From Kaistia sp. 32K (GTDB lineage: Bacteria > Pseudomonadota > Alphaproteobacteria > Rhizobiales > Kaistiaceae), in contig NZ_AP024269.1 in NCBI RefSeq assembly GCF_016629525.1, positions 3,980,001 through 4,044,000 of the forward strand: 64,000 nucleotides of DNA, given 5' to 3'. Each line of letters begins with the position of its first letter. Position 1 is the first letter of the stretch. Positions 12,508-21,152 of this stretch are shown here, one piece after another. Made by a program: the position numbers and the translations under genes. The notes beneath the pieces were generated by a model that saw only the letters and a list, made by a program, of their open reading frames with translations, searched no databases and was not told the origin of the DNA.

Positions 12508-13761
12508 TCAGGCAGCATCCAGCCCATAGAGCGAGTGCAGCGTCCGGACCGCGAGCTCGGTATAGGCCGCGTCGATCAGGATGGAGATCTTGATCTCGGA
12601 CGTGGTGATGGCGCGGATGTTGATGCCCTTGCCGGCCAGCGCCTTGAAGGCTGAGGCGGCGACGCCGGCATGGCTGCGCATGCCGATGCCGATCACCGAC
12701 ACCTTGGTCAGATCGCGCGAACCCTGGACGCTGACATAGCCGATCGAATCCTTGGCCGTCTCCAGCACCTTCCAGGCGCGGTCGAAATCGGCCGTCGGAA
12801 CGGTGAAGGTCATGTCGGTCGTCGTGCCGTCCTCGGAGACGTTCTGCACGATCATGTCGACATTGATGTTGGCCTCGGCCAGCGGCACGAACACCGCCGC
12901 GGCGACGCCCGGCTTGTCGGCGACTTCGCGGAGCGAGATCTGGGCCTCGTCCTTGGCATAGGCAATGCCGGTGACAACCTGCTTTTCCACGATCTCGTCC
13001 TCGTCGCAAATGAGGGTGCCTGGGGGATTGTTGGGATCGCCGAGCCGCGGGTCCTGCGGATCGACGAAACTGGACCGCACGAAGGTCCGCACGCCATGCA
13101 CCATGGCCAGTTCGACGGAGCGCACCTGCAGCACCTTGGCACCCAGCGACGCCATCTCGAGCATTTCTTCATGCGAGACGCGATCGAGGCGCTTGGCCTT
13201 CGGCACGATCCGGGGATCGGTCGTGTAGACACCGTCGACATCGGTATAGATATCGCAGCGGTCCGCCTTGATGGCGGCGGCGATGGCGACGGCGCTGGTG
13301 TCGGAACCGCCCCGGCCGAGCGTCGCGATGCGGTTGTCCGGGCCGATGCCCTGGAAACCGGCGACGACCGCGACCTGGCCCTGCTCGAGCCGATCGATCA
13401 GCTGGGAGCCGTCGATGTCGACGATGCGCGCGGCGCCATGGGCGCCGTCGGTGCGGATCGGAATCTGCCAGCCCTGCCAGGAACGGGCGTTGATGCCCAT
13501 CTCCTGCAGCGCGATCGCGAGAAGACCGGAGGTCACCTGCTCGCCCGAGGCGACGACGGCGTCATATTCGCGCGCATCGTGCATGGGGGCGGCGTCGCGG
13601 GTCCAGGCGACGAGCTCGTTGGTCTTGCCCGACATGGCGGAAACCACGACGGCGACCTGGAAGCCGGCCTCGACCTCCCGTTTGACGTGACGAGCCACAT
13701 TGCGGATGCGTTCGATATCGGCGACGGACGTTCCGCCGAACTTCATCACCAGCCGGGCCAT
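12508..13761 (-). CDS. lysC: aspartate kinase
   Basis: Phosphorylates aspartate in the first committed step toward lysine, threonine and methionine. 417 residues: an amino-acid-kinase domain opening with KFGGTSVADIERI and containing GRGGSDTSAVAIA, then two C-terminal ACT domains expected to mediate feedback inhibition. I chose the start MARLVMKFGG because family members begin there and AAGG lies six to seven bases upstream; the frame is open 38 codons further. It heads the minus-strand cluster and is divergent from ubiG. Confidence 0.97.
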   Translation of the reverse strand: MARLVMKFGGTSVADIERIRNVARHVKREVEAGFQVAVVVSAMSGKTNELVAWTRDAAPMHDAREYDAVVASGEQVTSGLLAIALQEMGINARSWQGWQIPIRTDGAHGAARIVDIDGSQLIDRLEQGQVAVVAGFQGIGPDNRIATLGRGGSDTSAVAIAAAIKADRCDIYTDVDGVYTTDPRIVPKAKRLDRVSHEEMLEMASLGAKVLQVRSVELAMVHGVRTFVRSSFVDPQDPRLGDPNNPPGTLICDEDEIVEKQVVTGIAYAKDEAQISLREVADKPGVAAAVFVPLAEANINVDMIVQNVSEDGTTTDMTFTVPTADFDRAWKVLETAKDSIGYVSVQGSRDLTKVSVIGIGMRSHAGVAASAFKALAGKGINIRAITTSEIKISILIDAAYTELAVRTLHSLYGLDAA

Positions 13762-14029
13762 CATCAACCTTTGAAGGGCAGGTTCCGCAGCAATTGCGGA
13801 AGGGATTGAAGGAGTTCCGGCTAACAAGAACAACCGGACGGGCGCCTTCATAGCGGCTTCGGATTGAAGCCGCAACGGCGACGGCGAAACGCCACAGCCC
13901 GCCTATCGGGGATTGAACTACGCGCATGCAGCGCCCATGCCCGAGAGATCGGCCCGTGAGATCGGCCCGTGCCTGCGGCTTGACTTCGCCCGCCGCGCCA
14001 ACGACGTTCCGCCTGAGAAGGAGCCGCCC

Positions 14030-14794
14030 ATGTCCACCGCGCCCGAGACCGTCCCCTCCCCGTCCGCCTCGACCGTCGATCAGGACGAGATCGCCCATTT
14101 TTCCGCGATCGCCAGCGAGTGGTGGGCGCCGAAGGGCAAGTTTGGCCCGCTGCACCGGCTGAACCCGATCCGCATCGGCTTCATCAAGGACGAAGCGACG
14201 AAGCTTTTCGGCCGCGATCCCAAGGATCCGAAGGCGCTATCCGGCCTCCGGGTCCTCGATATCGGCTGCGGCGGTGGCCTGCTGTCGGAACCGATGGCGC
14301 GGCTCGGCGCCGACGTTGTGGGCGCGGATGCGTCGGCCACCAATATCGGCGTCGCCGAGCTGCACGCCCGCGAGGCGGGGCTTTCGATCGACTATCGCGC
14401 CACGACGGCCGAGGCGCTCGGCGCCGCCGGCGAGCGTTTCGACATCGTGCTCGCGATGGAGATCGTCGAGCATGTCGCCGACCTGCCGCTGTTCATCCGC
14501 GAGATTTCGGCGATGGTGAAGCCGGGCGGGCTGATGGTGCTTTCGACCATCAACCGCACGCCAAAAGCCTGGGCGCTGGCGATCTTCGGAGCGGAGGTGG
14601 TGCTGGGCTGGCTGCCGCGCGGGACGCACGCTTACGACAAGCTGGTCCAGCCTTCGGAATTATCCACAGCGCTGGCGGAGAACGGTCTCGACGTCTCGGC
14701 CGAGACCGGCGTGGTCTACAGCCCGCTGCGCGACCAGTGGCACGTCTCGCCCGACATGGACGTCAACTACATGCTGTCGGCGGTGCGGCGGTAG
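14030..14794 (+). CDS. ubiG: bifunctional ubiquinone O-methyltransferase UbiG
   Basis: SAM-dependent enzyme that does both O-methylation steps of ubiquinone synthesis. 254 residues. The N-terminal block [20 protein letters not shown] and the SAM motif [18 protein letters not shown] are diagnostic. AAGGAG about eight bases before this ATG fixes the start; an in-frame TTG at 13913 opens a longer frame with no family match. It is transcribed away from lysC and converges on the DUF1178 gene across a palindromic element. Confidence 0.96.
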   Translation: MSTAPETVPSPSASTVDQDEIAHFSAIASEWWAPKGKFGPLHRLNPIRIGFIKDEATKLFGRDPKDPKALSGLRVLDIGCGGGLLSEPMARLGADVVGADASATNIGVAELHAREAGLSIDYRATTAEALGAAGERFDIVLAMEIVEHVADLPLFIREISAMVKPGGLMVLSTINRTPKAWALAIFGAEVVLGWLPRGTHAYDKLVQPSELSTALAENGLDVSAETGVVYSPLRDQWHVSPDMDVNYMLSAVRR

Positions 14795-14820
14795 GGGATT
14801 CCCTGCCCGCCGCGGCGATA

Positions 14821-14864
14821 GCGTTTTCGAGCGAAGTGGGTACCGGTTCGCGTGAAGAAAACGC
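14821..14864. repeat. 44-base dispersed palindromic element
   Basis: Outer arms GCGTTTTC and GAAAACGC enclose inner arms GCGAA and TTCGC around GTGGGTACC. Elements of this kind are abundant between genes in Hyphomicrobiales. Here it lies between the convergent ubiG and DUF1178 genes, where it could act as a bidirectional terminator. A shortened relative occurs at 2585-2612. Confidence 0.75.
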
Positions 14865-14879
14865 GACCAAACCAATGCC

Positions 14880-15314
14880 CTAGTTGCCTTCCTCCGGCAA
14901 CGCCGGCAGGGGCAGGAACTCGACGCCCTCCTCGATCAGCGAGCGCGCCTCTTCCGGCGACGCCTCGCCATAGATGCCGCGCGCCTCCGTCTCCTGATAG
15001 TGGATCTTGCGCGCTTCCTCGGCGAACTTGTCGCCGACATAGTCCGCGTTCTCGGTCACGTGCCGGCGCAGCTGGCGCATCATTTCGACCATCACGACCT
15101 GACGCGGATCGGGGGATGCGACAGCGAGCGCCGCCGCCTCCCGCTTGCGCGCGGTCGCGACCGAGGGCGCCATCAAGGCCTTGACGACGTCCGTGGTGCC
15201 GCATTGCGGGCAGGATACCGCATGCGCGGCGGCCGCCTTGTCGAAGGCGCCCGCATCCCGAAACCAGCTTTCGAAGTCATGGCCTGCAACGCAGACGAGA
15301 TTGTACCGGATCAT
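14880..15314 (-). CDS. DUF1178 family protein
   Basis: 144-residue protein of uncharacterised family DUF1178. The N-terminal half has a zinc-ribbon look (MIRYNLVC near the start, then CPQCGTTDV), and the middle carries VVMVEMMRQLRRHVTENADYVGDKFAEEARKI in broken form, the most conserved part of the family. It begins 23 bases after the nitrilase-like gene ends, so it probably closes the comF-grxC-nit2 transcript. Function unknown. Confidence 0.88.
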   Translation of the reverse strand: MIRYNLVCVAGHDFESWFRDAGAFDKAAAAHAVSCPQCGTTDVVKALMAPSVATARKREAAALAVASPDPRQVVMVEMMRQLRRHVTENADYVGDKFAEEARKIHYQETEARGIYGEASPEEARSLIEEGVEFLPLPALPEEGN

Positions 15315-15337
15315 GAACTCTATATGGGGATGGCCGG

Positions 15338-16189
15338 TCAGTTCACGAAAGAGCCGACCTGCGGCATTTCCGGAAGCGAGAAATCGCGGGCGTTGAGAAG
15401 CGCGGGGATGGCCTGGCGGGCCGAGGCCGAGAAGGCCGGATCGATTTCCGCGATGATGAAGCCCGGCTGGTCATCGGCTTCAGCGAGAACCTTGCCCCAC
15501 GGATCGACGATCATGCTGTGGCCATAGGTGTCGCGGCCGTCCTCATGGTGACCGGCCTGCGCGGCGGCGATGACGTAGGAGCCGGTCTCGATGGCGCGCG
15601 AGCGCAGCAGGACGTGCCAATGCGCCTCGCCCGTCTTCTTGGTGAAGGCGGCGGGAACGGCGAGCACGGCGGCGCCGGCCTTGGCGAGCGTCCGGTGCAG
15701 CGCGGGGAAGCGGACGTCGTAGCAGATCGTCAGCCCGAGCTTGGTCCAGGGCAGATCGGCGACGACGGCGGTATCGCCGGCGCGATAGGTGGCCGACTCG
15801 CGGTAGCTCTCGCCACCCGAGAGATCGACGTCGAACATGTGGATCTTGTCGTAGCGGCCAACGACAGCGCCGTTCGGCGCGATCAGGAAGGAGCGGTTGG
15901 CGATGTGGTCGTCGGCGAGCTTGATCGCCATCGAGCCGATATGGAGATGGATGCCGAGCTCGCGCGCGATCTCGCGGAAGCGCTGCAGCGAGTTATCGAC
16001 CTCCTCCGGGCCGATGGCGGCGAGAAGCGCCTCCTTGTCCCGATCGAGAATGGTCGTCATCTCCGGCGTCAGCACGTAGCCGGCACCTGCCGCCGCGGCG
16101 GCGCGGATGAGCGCTTCCGCATCGTCGACATTCTGCGCCACCGAACGGCCACTGCGCATCTGGACACAAGCCGCTTTGAAGCTCGACAT
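15338..16189 (-). CDS. carbon-nitrogen hydrolase (Nit1/Nit2-like, probable deaminated-glutathione amidase)
   Basis: 283-residue nitrilase-superfamily amidase. The Glu-Lys-Cys triad is visible as TPEM (Glu), YDKIHMFDV (Lys) and TICYDVRFP (Cys). The DVDLSGGESYRES segment and overall length fit the Nit1/Nit2 branch, which destroys deaminated glutathione formed by transaminase side reactions. Its place directly after a glutaredoxin gene agrees with a glutathione-repair role. The exact substrate is inferred. Confidence 0.88.
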   Translation of the reverse strand: MSSFKAACVQMRSGRSVAQNVDDAEALIRAAAAAGAGYVLTPEMTTILDRDKEALLAAIGPEEVDNSLQRFREIARELGIHLHIGSMAIKLADDHIANRSFLIAPNGAVVGRYDKIHMFDVDLSGGESYRESATYRAGDTAVVADLPWTKLGLTICYDVRFPALHRTLAKAGAAVLAVPAAFTKKTGEAHWHVLLRSRAIETGSYVIAAAQAGHHEDGRDTYGHSMIVDPWGKVLAEADDQPGFIIAEIDPAFSASARQAIPALLNARDFSLPEMPQVGSFVN

Positions 16190-16228
16190 CGGCTCTCTCC
16201 TTGACTGACTATGGGAAATTGGCGCCGA

Positions 16229-16486
16229 TCAGGACGCCAGCAGTAAGTCCAGACGGCCTTGGCCGTCGAGATCATGCAGGTCGTCGCAGCCACCGACGTG
16301 GTGACTACCGATGAATATCTGCGGGAAGGTCGCCCGACCGTTGGCCCGCTCGATCATTTCCTGCCGCAAATCCGGCTTTCCGGTGGCATCGAACTCCACA
16401 TAGGCAACACCCTTCCGGTCCAGCAGGCGCTTGGCGGCGGAGCAGTATCCGCAGGCCTGCCGGGTGTAGATAATCACTTCGGCCAT
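16229..16486 (-). CDS. grxC: glutaredoxin 3
   Basis: 85-residue glutathione-dependent thiol oxidoreductase. The active site is CGYC, where the usual GrxC motif is CPYC. The cis-proline region TFPQIFIGSHHVGGCDDL is intact. The start MAEVIIYTR is the normal N-terminus; the frame is open 19 codons upstream. It lies 37 bases after comF and 39 bases before the nitrilase-like gene on the same strand. Confidence 0.94.
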   Translation of the reverse strand: MAEVIIYTRQACGYCSAAKRLLDRKGVAYVEFDATGKPDLRQEMIERANGRATFPQIFIGSHHVGGCDDLHDLDGQGRLDLLLAS

Positions 16487-16523
16487 GTTCGATCCTGACG
16501 ATTGGGAGTGGCCTATATAGGCC

Positions 16524-17309
16524 TCAGCCCAGCCCTTCGACAACCCGGGCGAAGACGACGACGTCGACCGCCGCCGCGCCGCCCCGCAAAAGCGCCCGCG
16601 TCACGGCCTTGACCGTGGCGCCGGTCGTATAGACGTCGTCAACCAGAAGGATATGCCGGCCGGCGACACTCGGACGGGCCGCCGCCGAGACCCGAAACGC
16701 GCCCTGGACATTGGCCGCGCGCTCGTTCGCCTTCAGGCCGACCTGCCGGCGGGTCGCCTTGATCCTGTCGACCCCGTCGGGGACATGCGGCTTGCCGATC
16801 CGGCGCGCCACCGCCTCGGCGATCATGGCCGACTGGTTGAAGCGCCGCTGCCAGAGGCGACCCCGATGCAGCGGCACAGGAACGACGAGGTCGGCCTCCG
16901 GCGCCAGATCGCCCGCGGCCCGCGCCATCATGGCGCCGATCGAGCGGGCAAGCTCGGTGCGATCATGATACTTCAGCGCCTGGACGATCGGTCCGGATAC
17001 CGCGTCATAGACCGCGACGGCGCGCAGGCGCCCAAAGGGCGGCGGGTCGGCGATCGCTTCGGCCGAAAGGGCATCGGCGCCGATGTCGTAGCCGAAGGGA
17101 ATGGCGAGCCGCTGGCAGAAGGGACGCTCGATCAGGCGAAGGCCGCCCCAGCAGGTGGCGCAGAGCGCCCCTGACGTCGCCACCGGACGCGCGCAGGCCA
17201 TGCAGGACGGCGGCAGGGCGAGATCGATGGCCCACCGCCCGGCAGCGCCCGTCCGCGCGCCGAACGATCGCAGCAGGCCCCGCAAAGCGTCCGCCTTCCC
17301 CTCTCGCAT
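16524..17309 (-). CDS. comF: ComF family protein (phosphoribosyltransferase fold)
   Basis: 261 residues. Two N-terminal CxxC pairs (CMAC and CATC) form a zinc-binding element, followed by a PRTase-type domain with the PRPP loop ILLVDDVYTTGATV. Relatives act in DNA uptake in competent bacteria; the biochemical activity is unsettled. The open frame runs 34 codons upstream toward the divergent methyltransferase-like gene. I prefer MREGKADAL at 17309 because it leaves an 85-base promoter space. It heads the grxC-nit2-DUF1178 cluster. Confidence 0.88.
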   Translation of the reverse strand: MREGKADALRGLLRSFGARTGAAGRWAIDLALPPSCMACARPVATSGALCATCWGGLRLIERPFCQRLAIPFGYDIGADALSAEAIADPPPFGRLRAVAVYDAVSGPIVQALKYHDRTELARSIGAMMARAAGDLAPEADLVVPVPLHRGRLWQRRFNQSAMIAEAVARRIGKPHVPDGVDRIKATRRQVGLKANERAANVQGAFRVSAAARPSVAGRHILLVDDVYTTGATVKAVTRALLRGGAAAVDVVVFARVVEGLG

Positions 17310-17394
17310 TACGCAACGTAATGCAGAACGTCTTTGACCGGAAGGGCGGGGAGTTCCATAACCGCGCCAACCCGCATCAGCAGAAAAGCACGTC

Positions 17395-18276
17395 ATGGCC
17401 GGCGCCCCCACTCTCTTCGACCGCAGGCTCCTCGATCAGCACCGCGCCCGCGCAGAGCGGATGGCGGTCGCGGGAAGCGACTTCCTGCTGACCCGCGCCA
17501 TCGAGGATCTCGTCGAGCGGCTGGCGACCGTGAACCGCCATTTCGAGCAGGGCGCCGACATCGGCAGCCTGTCGCCGGCGCTCGTGGAGGCGCTGGCCGA
17601 GGCCGGACAGGGCGGTGTCGTCGAGCGCATTCCGATCGACGAGAGCGAGGCGCTGCCGCTCGCTGCCGGCTCGCTCGACCTGGCGGTCAGCCTGCTGCAG
17701 CTGCAATGGGTCAACGACCTCCCCGGCCTGCTCGCCCAGATCAAGCGGGCGCTCCGCCCCGACGGCCTCTTCCTGGCGACGCTGGTCGGCGGCGACACGC
17801 TGAACGAGCTCCGCACCGTGCTGACGATCGCGGAGAGCGACATACGCGGCGGCGCCGCCCCGCGCGTCGCGCCCTTCGCCGACATCCGCGACATCGGCGC
17901 GCTGCTGCAGCGGGCCGGGTTCGCCCTTCCCGTCACCGACAGCGACCGGCTGACGGTCCGCTACGACAGCATGTTCCACCTGATGCGCGATCTCCGCGCC
18001 ATGGGCGCCACCAACGCGCTGACGGCGCGCGATCCGCGGCCGCTGACGCGCGCGATCCTCGCCCGCGCTGCCAGCCTCTATGCCGAGCGCTATGCCGATG
18101 CCGATGGCCGCATCCGCGCGACGTTCGAACTGATCGCGCTTTCCGGCTGGGCGCCGCATGAGAGCCAGCAGAAGCCGCTCAAGCCGGGCTCCGCCAAGAT
18201 GCGGCTCGCCGACGCGATCGAGGCGGCGCGGAAGGATGCGGAATCCAGGAACTCGGAAGAGAAGGGCGGCGAATAA
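17395..18276 (+). CDS. BioC/NDUFAF5-like methyltransferase-fold protein
   Basis: 293 residues resembling the alphaproteobacterial proteins related to mitochondrial NDUFAF5, a complex I assembly factor that hydroxylates an arginine. Family features include FDRRLLDQHRARAERM at the N-terminus and the later blocks SLLQLQWVNDLPG and MFHLMRDLRAMGATNAL. The usual glycine-rich SAM loop is replaced by ADIGSLSP, so cofactor binding may be altered. Divergent from comF, an arrangement frequent in this order. It ends six bases from the convergent Flp pilin gene. Confidence 0.82.
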   Translation: MAGAPTLFDRRLLDQHRARAERMAVAGSDFLLTRAIEDLVERLATVNRHFEQGADIGSLSPALVEALAEAGQGGVVERIPIDESEALPLAAGSLDLAVSLLQLQWVNDLPGLLAQIKRALRPDGLFLATLVGGDTLNELRTVLTIAESDIRGGAAPRVAPFADIRDIGALLQRAGFALPVTDSDRLTVRYDSMFHLMRDLRAMGATNALTARDPRPLTRAILARAASLYAERYADADGRIRATFELIALSGWAPHESQQKPLKPGSAKMRLADAIEAARKDAESRNSEEKGGE

Positions 18277-18282
18277 GGGCGA

Positions 18283-18462
18283 TCAGGCGCCGATCACCAG
18301 CGCGACGAGGCGTTCGCAGAGCGCAACGATCCCGCCGCCCGTCACCGTCACGCCGATCAGCGCGATCACGATAACGCCGATGATCAGGCCGTATTCGGCC
18401 AGGATCGATCCGCGCCGATGGCGCAGGAAACGCTTCAGGGATTGTCCAGCGGCCGCGCGCAT
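18283..18462 (-). CDS. Flp family type IVb pilin
   Basis: 59-residue prepilin. A basic leader (LKRFLRHRRG) precedes the processing site, after which the mature protein would begin SILAEY with Glu at position 5, then one hydrophobic helix (GLIIGVIVIALIGVTV). That is the Flp/Fap signature. No cpa or tad assembly genes are in the window, so this copy is an orphan here. The frame is open 26 codons upstream; the ATG at 18462 gives the normal short leader. Confidence 0.85.
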   Translation of the reverse strand: MRAAAGQSLKRFLRHRRGSILAEYGLIIGVIVIALIGVTVTGGGIVALCERLVALVIGA

Positions 18463-18552
18463 GGGATGCCTTGCCCCGGACGCCAGCGGCAATGCCACGC
18501 GTCCCCTCGCGTCGCGAAATGCGACGCCTTCAGGCCCCAAGCTGGCGCAAAC

Positions 18553-18957
18553 TCATAAAAGCTCGATTAACGGCGCGATCAGCGGCTCGTCGGCCGGCGG
18601 CATCGGATAGTCGCGGAGCTGCTTCGCCCGCACCCATTTGAGCGCCTGCCCCTCGAGGCTCTGCGGGAAGCCCGTCCAGCGGCGGCAGACATAGAGCGGC
18701 ATCAGGAGATGGAAATCGTCATAGGTGTGGCTGGCGAAAGTCAGCGGCGCCAGGCAAGCAGTCTTGGTCTCGACGCCGAGCTCCTCGCGCAATTCGCGGA
18801 TCAGCGCGTCTTCCGGCGTCTCGCCGGCATCGACCTTGCCGCCCGGAAACTCCCAGAGGCCGGCGAGCGCCTTCCCCTCGGGCCGCTGCGCGATCAGGAT
18901 GCGGTTGTCGGCATCGACCAGCGCGCAGGCAACGACGAGAACAAGGCGGCGTGTCAT
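18553..18957 (-). CDS. mutT: MutT-like (deoxy)nucleoside triphosphate pyrophosphohydrolase
   Basis: 134-residue Nudix hydrolase predicted to clear 8-oxo-dGTP from the nucleotide pool. The Nudix box is complete: GGKVDAGETPEDA followed by LIRELREELGV. The MutT-type segment LWEFPGGK precedes it. The start MTRRLVLVVACAL has GAGG upstream; the frame is open 26 codons further. It follows the GNAT gene by 22 bases and ends the argJ-GNAT-mutT cluster. Confidence 0.92.
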   Translation of the reverse strand: MTRRLVLVVACALVDADNRILIAQRPEGKALAGLWEFPGGKVDAGETPEDALIRELREELGVETKTACLAPLTFASHTYDDFHLLMPLYVCRRWTGFPQSLEGQALKWVRAKQLRDYPMPPADEPLIAPLIELL

Positions 18958-18979
18958 CAGGACCTCGGGGACAGGCGGA

Positions 18980-19765
18980 TCAGGCGGGGCGGCGGTAGTG
19001 GTAACGATACTGCTCGACGAAGCCGAGGCCCTCATAGAGCCGGATCGCCGGCTCGTTCTCGGTCGTCACCTGGATGGCGGCGTAGCGCGCGCCGTTCTCG
19101 ACCGTCCAGCCGAGCGCTGCCCGCATGACGGCGGCGCCATAGCCCTGGCGGCGCTTCGTCTTGTCGGTGACGACATTCAGGAAGACGCCGATGCCGCCGG
19201 CATTGACGGCGAGCGCGGCGGCGGCCGGCGTTCCATCCGGCGCATAGGCGACGATCCCGCGCGCTTCCGGCGCGATCAGGCCGAGCAGGGTCTTCAGGAT
19301 CTCCACGGTCTTGGCGGAGGCGGCGCTCAGCGCCGTCTGGGCCCGGAACCAGCGCGGATCGGTCGGATTGAAAAAGCGCACGTCGCCGGTACGGGCGAAA
19401 TCATGCCCGTCGAGATCCATGGCGAGGACGCGGCTTTCCTCGAAAGGGGCCCAACCCTTGCGATCCAGCGCCTCGAGGATGCCGGGGCCCGCCAGCGGCG
19501 TCACCCGGAACACCGGCTCGATACCGTTGCGCGACGACAGCGCCGCCAGATAGGCGATACGGCGCTCGGCATCGCCATCGTCGGCCAGATCGAGGCTCTG
19601 GAACGAGTTGGCGCGCTTGCTGTAGCCATGCGCGAAGCGCCAGACCCAGGCGCCGTCATGGACCGTGCTCAGCGCCGGCCAGGCGGAAAGGCACGCCGCC
19701 TCGATCGCGAGCGTCGTCGGCAACCTGCCCTCCGTTCCGGTCGTATCAGCTCCGATAATCGCCAT
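18980..19765 (-). CDS. GNAT family N-acetyltransferase
   Basis: About 261 residues with a GNAT fold in the C-terminal half: [19 protein letters not shown] holds the acetyl-CoA pyrophosphate loop (RRQGYG), and the final [15 protein letters not shown] is the usual closing motif. The start lies inside the end of argJ (overlap about 20 bases) and is uncertain; an ATG at 19777 and a TTG further in are alternatives. Being between argJ and mutT is a conserved arrangement in this group. Substrate unknown. Confidence 0.83.
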   Translation of the reverse strand: MAIIGADTTGTEGRLPTTLAIEAACLSAWPALSTVHDGAWVWRFAHGYSKRANSFQSLDLADDGDAERRIAYLAALSSRNGIEPVFRVTPLAGPGILEALDRKGWAPFEESRVLAMDLDGHDFARTGDVRFFNPTDPRWFRAQTALSAASAKTVEILKTLLGLIAPEARGIVAYAPDGTPAAAALAVNAGGIGVFLNVVTDKTKRRQGYGAAVMRAALGWTVENGARYAAIQVTTENEPAIRLYEGLGFVEQYRYHYRRPA

Positions 19766-20978
19766 TGATCGCGACATATTCCTTGGTGAGATCGCAGGTC
19801 CAAACCGCAGCCCGGCCGCTGCCGAGACCGATTTCGGCCGTGATCACGATTTCCTTGTTCTTCATGTAGGCAGAAGCGGCGGCTTCCGAATAGTCCGGAT
19901 CGCGCTCCCCCTCGAAGGCGACGCGGGTTTCGCCGAAAGAAATCGACAGGCGGTCACGGTCGGCCGGCTCGCCGGCCTTGCCGACGGCCATGACGACGCG
20001 GCCCCAATTGGCGTCCTCGCCGGCGGCCGCCGTCTTGACCAGCGGCGAATTGGCGATCGACAGCGCGATGCGCTTGGCCGAGGCGTCGGAGACGGCGCCC
20101 TCGACGCGGACCTCGATCAGCTTGCGGGCGCCCTCGCCGTCGCGCGCCACCTGCTGGGCCAGATCGAGCAGGATCGCGTCCAGCGCTTCGGCGAAATCGG
20201 CGAGGCGCGGATCGGCCGGATCTGTGACGAGCTCGGCGCCGGCCGCCTTGCCGGTCGCGAAGAGCAGCAGCGTGTCGGAGGTCGAGGTGTCGCTGTCGAC
20301 GGTGACGGAATTGAAGCTGCCGTCGACGCCCTTCGAGAGCAGCGCCTGCAGCACGGGCGCGGCGATGGCGGCGTCGGTGGCGACGAAGGAGAGCATCGTC
20401 GCCATGTCGGGCGCGATCATGCCGGCGCCCTTGGCGATGCCGTTGATCGTCACGGTGGCGTCGCCGAGCTTGACCGAGCGGGTCGAGCCCTTCGGGAAGG
20501 TGTCGGTGGTCATGATGGCGCGGGCGGCGTCGACCCAGGGGCCGCTGGCGGCGCGGGCCGCGGCATCCGGCAGGACGGCGGCGAATTTCTGGGCGTCGAG
20601 CGGCTCGCCGATCACGCCGGTGGAGGCGAGGAAGACCTCGTCGGGGCGGCAACCCGCGACCTTGGCCGCCAGCTCACCCTGCAGGCTCGTGGTCTCGCGC
20701 CCCTTCTTGCCGGTGAAGGCGTTGGCATTGCCCGAATTGACCAGCAGCGCCCGCGCGGTGCCGCCGGCAAGCGATTCCCGGCACCAGTCGACCGGCGCCG
20801 ACGGGCATTTCGACCTGGTGAAGACGCCGGCGACCGTGGTTCCCTCGGCGAACAGCGCCAGGAAAACGTCGAGGCGGTTCTTGTACTTGATGCCGGCCTC
20901 GGCGGTCGCGAAGCGGACGCCCTCGATCGGCGGCATGTCGGGGAAGGGAACGGCGAGCGGGGAGACGGCGGTGGACAT
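19746..20978 (-). CDS. argJ: bifunctional glutamate N-acetyltransferase/amino-acid acetyltransferase ArgJ
   Basis: Moves the acetyl group from N-acetylornithine to glutamate in the cyclic arginine pathway and can also use acetyl-CoA. 410 residues. The precursor should cut itself before the threonine in [10 protein letters not shown], giving alpha and beta chains, with the new N-terminal Thr as nucleophile. The alpha-chain block [13 protein letters not shown] is intact. It opens a cluster with GNAT and mutT and lies downstream of the PpiC-type isomerase across a hairpin. Confidence 0.97.
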   Translation of the reverse strand: MSTAVSPLAVPFPDMPPIEGVRFATAEAGIKYKNRLDVFLALFAEGTTVAGVFTRSKCPSAPVDWCRESLAGGTARALLVNSGNANAFTGKKGRETTSLQGELAAKVAGCRPDEVFLASTGVIGEPLDAQKFAAVLPDAAARAASGPWVDAARAIMTTDTFPKGSTRSVKLGDATVTINGIAKGAGMIAPDMATMLSFVATDAAIAAPVLQALLSKGVDGSFNSVTVDSDTSTSDTLLLFATGKAAGAELVTDPADPRLADFAEALDAILLDLAQQVARDGEGARKLIEVRVEGAVSDASAKRIALSIANSPLVKTAAAGEDANWGRVVMAVGKAGEPADRDRLSISFGETRVAFEGERDPDYSEAAASAYMKNKEIVITAEIGLGSGRAAVWTCDLTKEYVAINGDYRS

Positions 20979-21080
20979 GATGCCTCGGCTGTTTCGGGCA
21001 CGGGAAAGCCATCCCTCTGCCCGAAGCCTTGGTCACACGCAAGCCGTTTCGGCGCCCTCCCCGCCCCCTCGCCCAAGCAA

Positions 21081-21105
21081 AAGGGCCGGACGATGTCCGG
21101 CCCTT
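21081..21105 (-). terminator. hairpin between the peptidylprolyl isomerase gene and argJ
   Basis: Ten-base perfect arms AAGGGCCGGA and TCCGGCCCTT with a five-base loop. On the minus strand a short, interrupted T-run follows. It probably separates the isomerase transcript from argJ. Confidence 0.55.
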
Positions 21106-21152
21106 CCGTTAGCGATCCGTTAACGAGGCGTTATCCTCGCGTCAGCGCGGGC

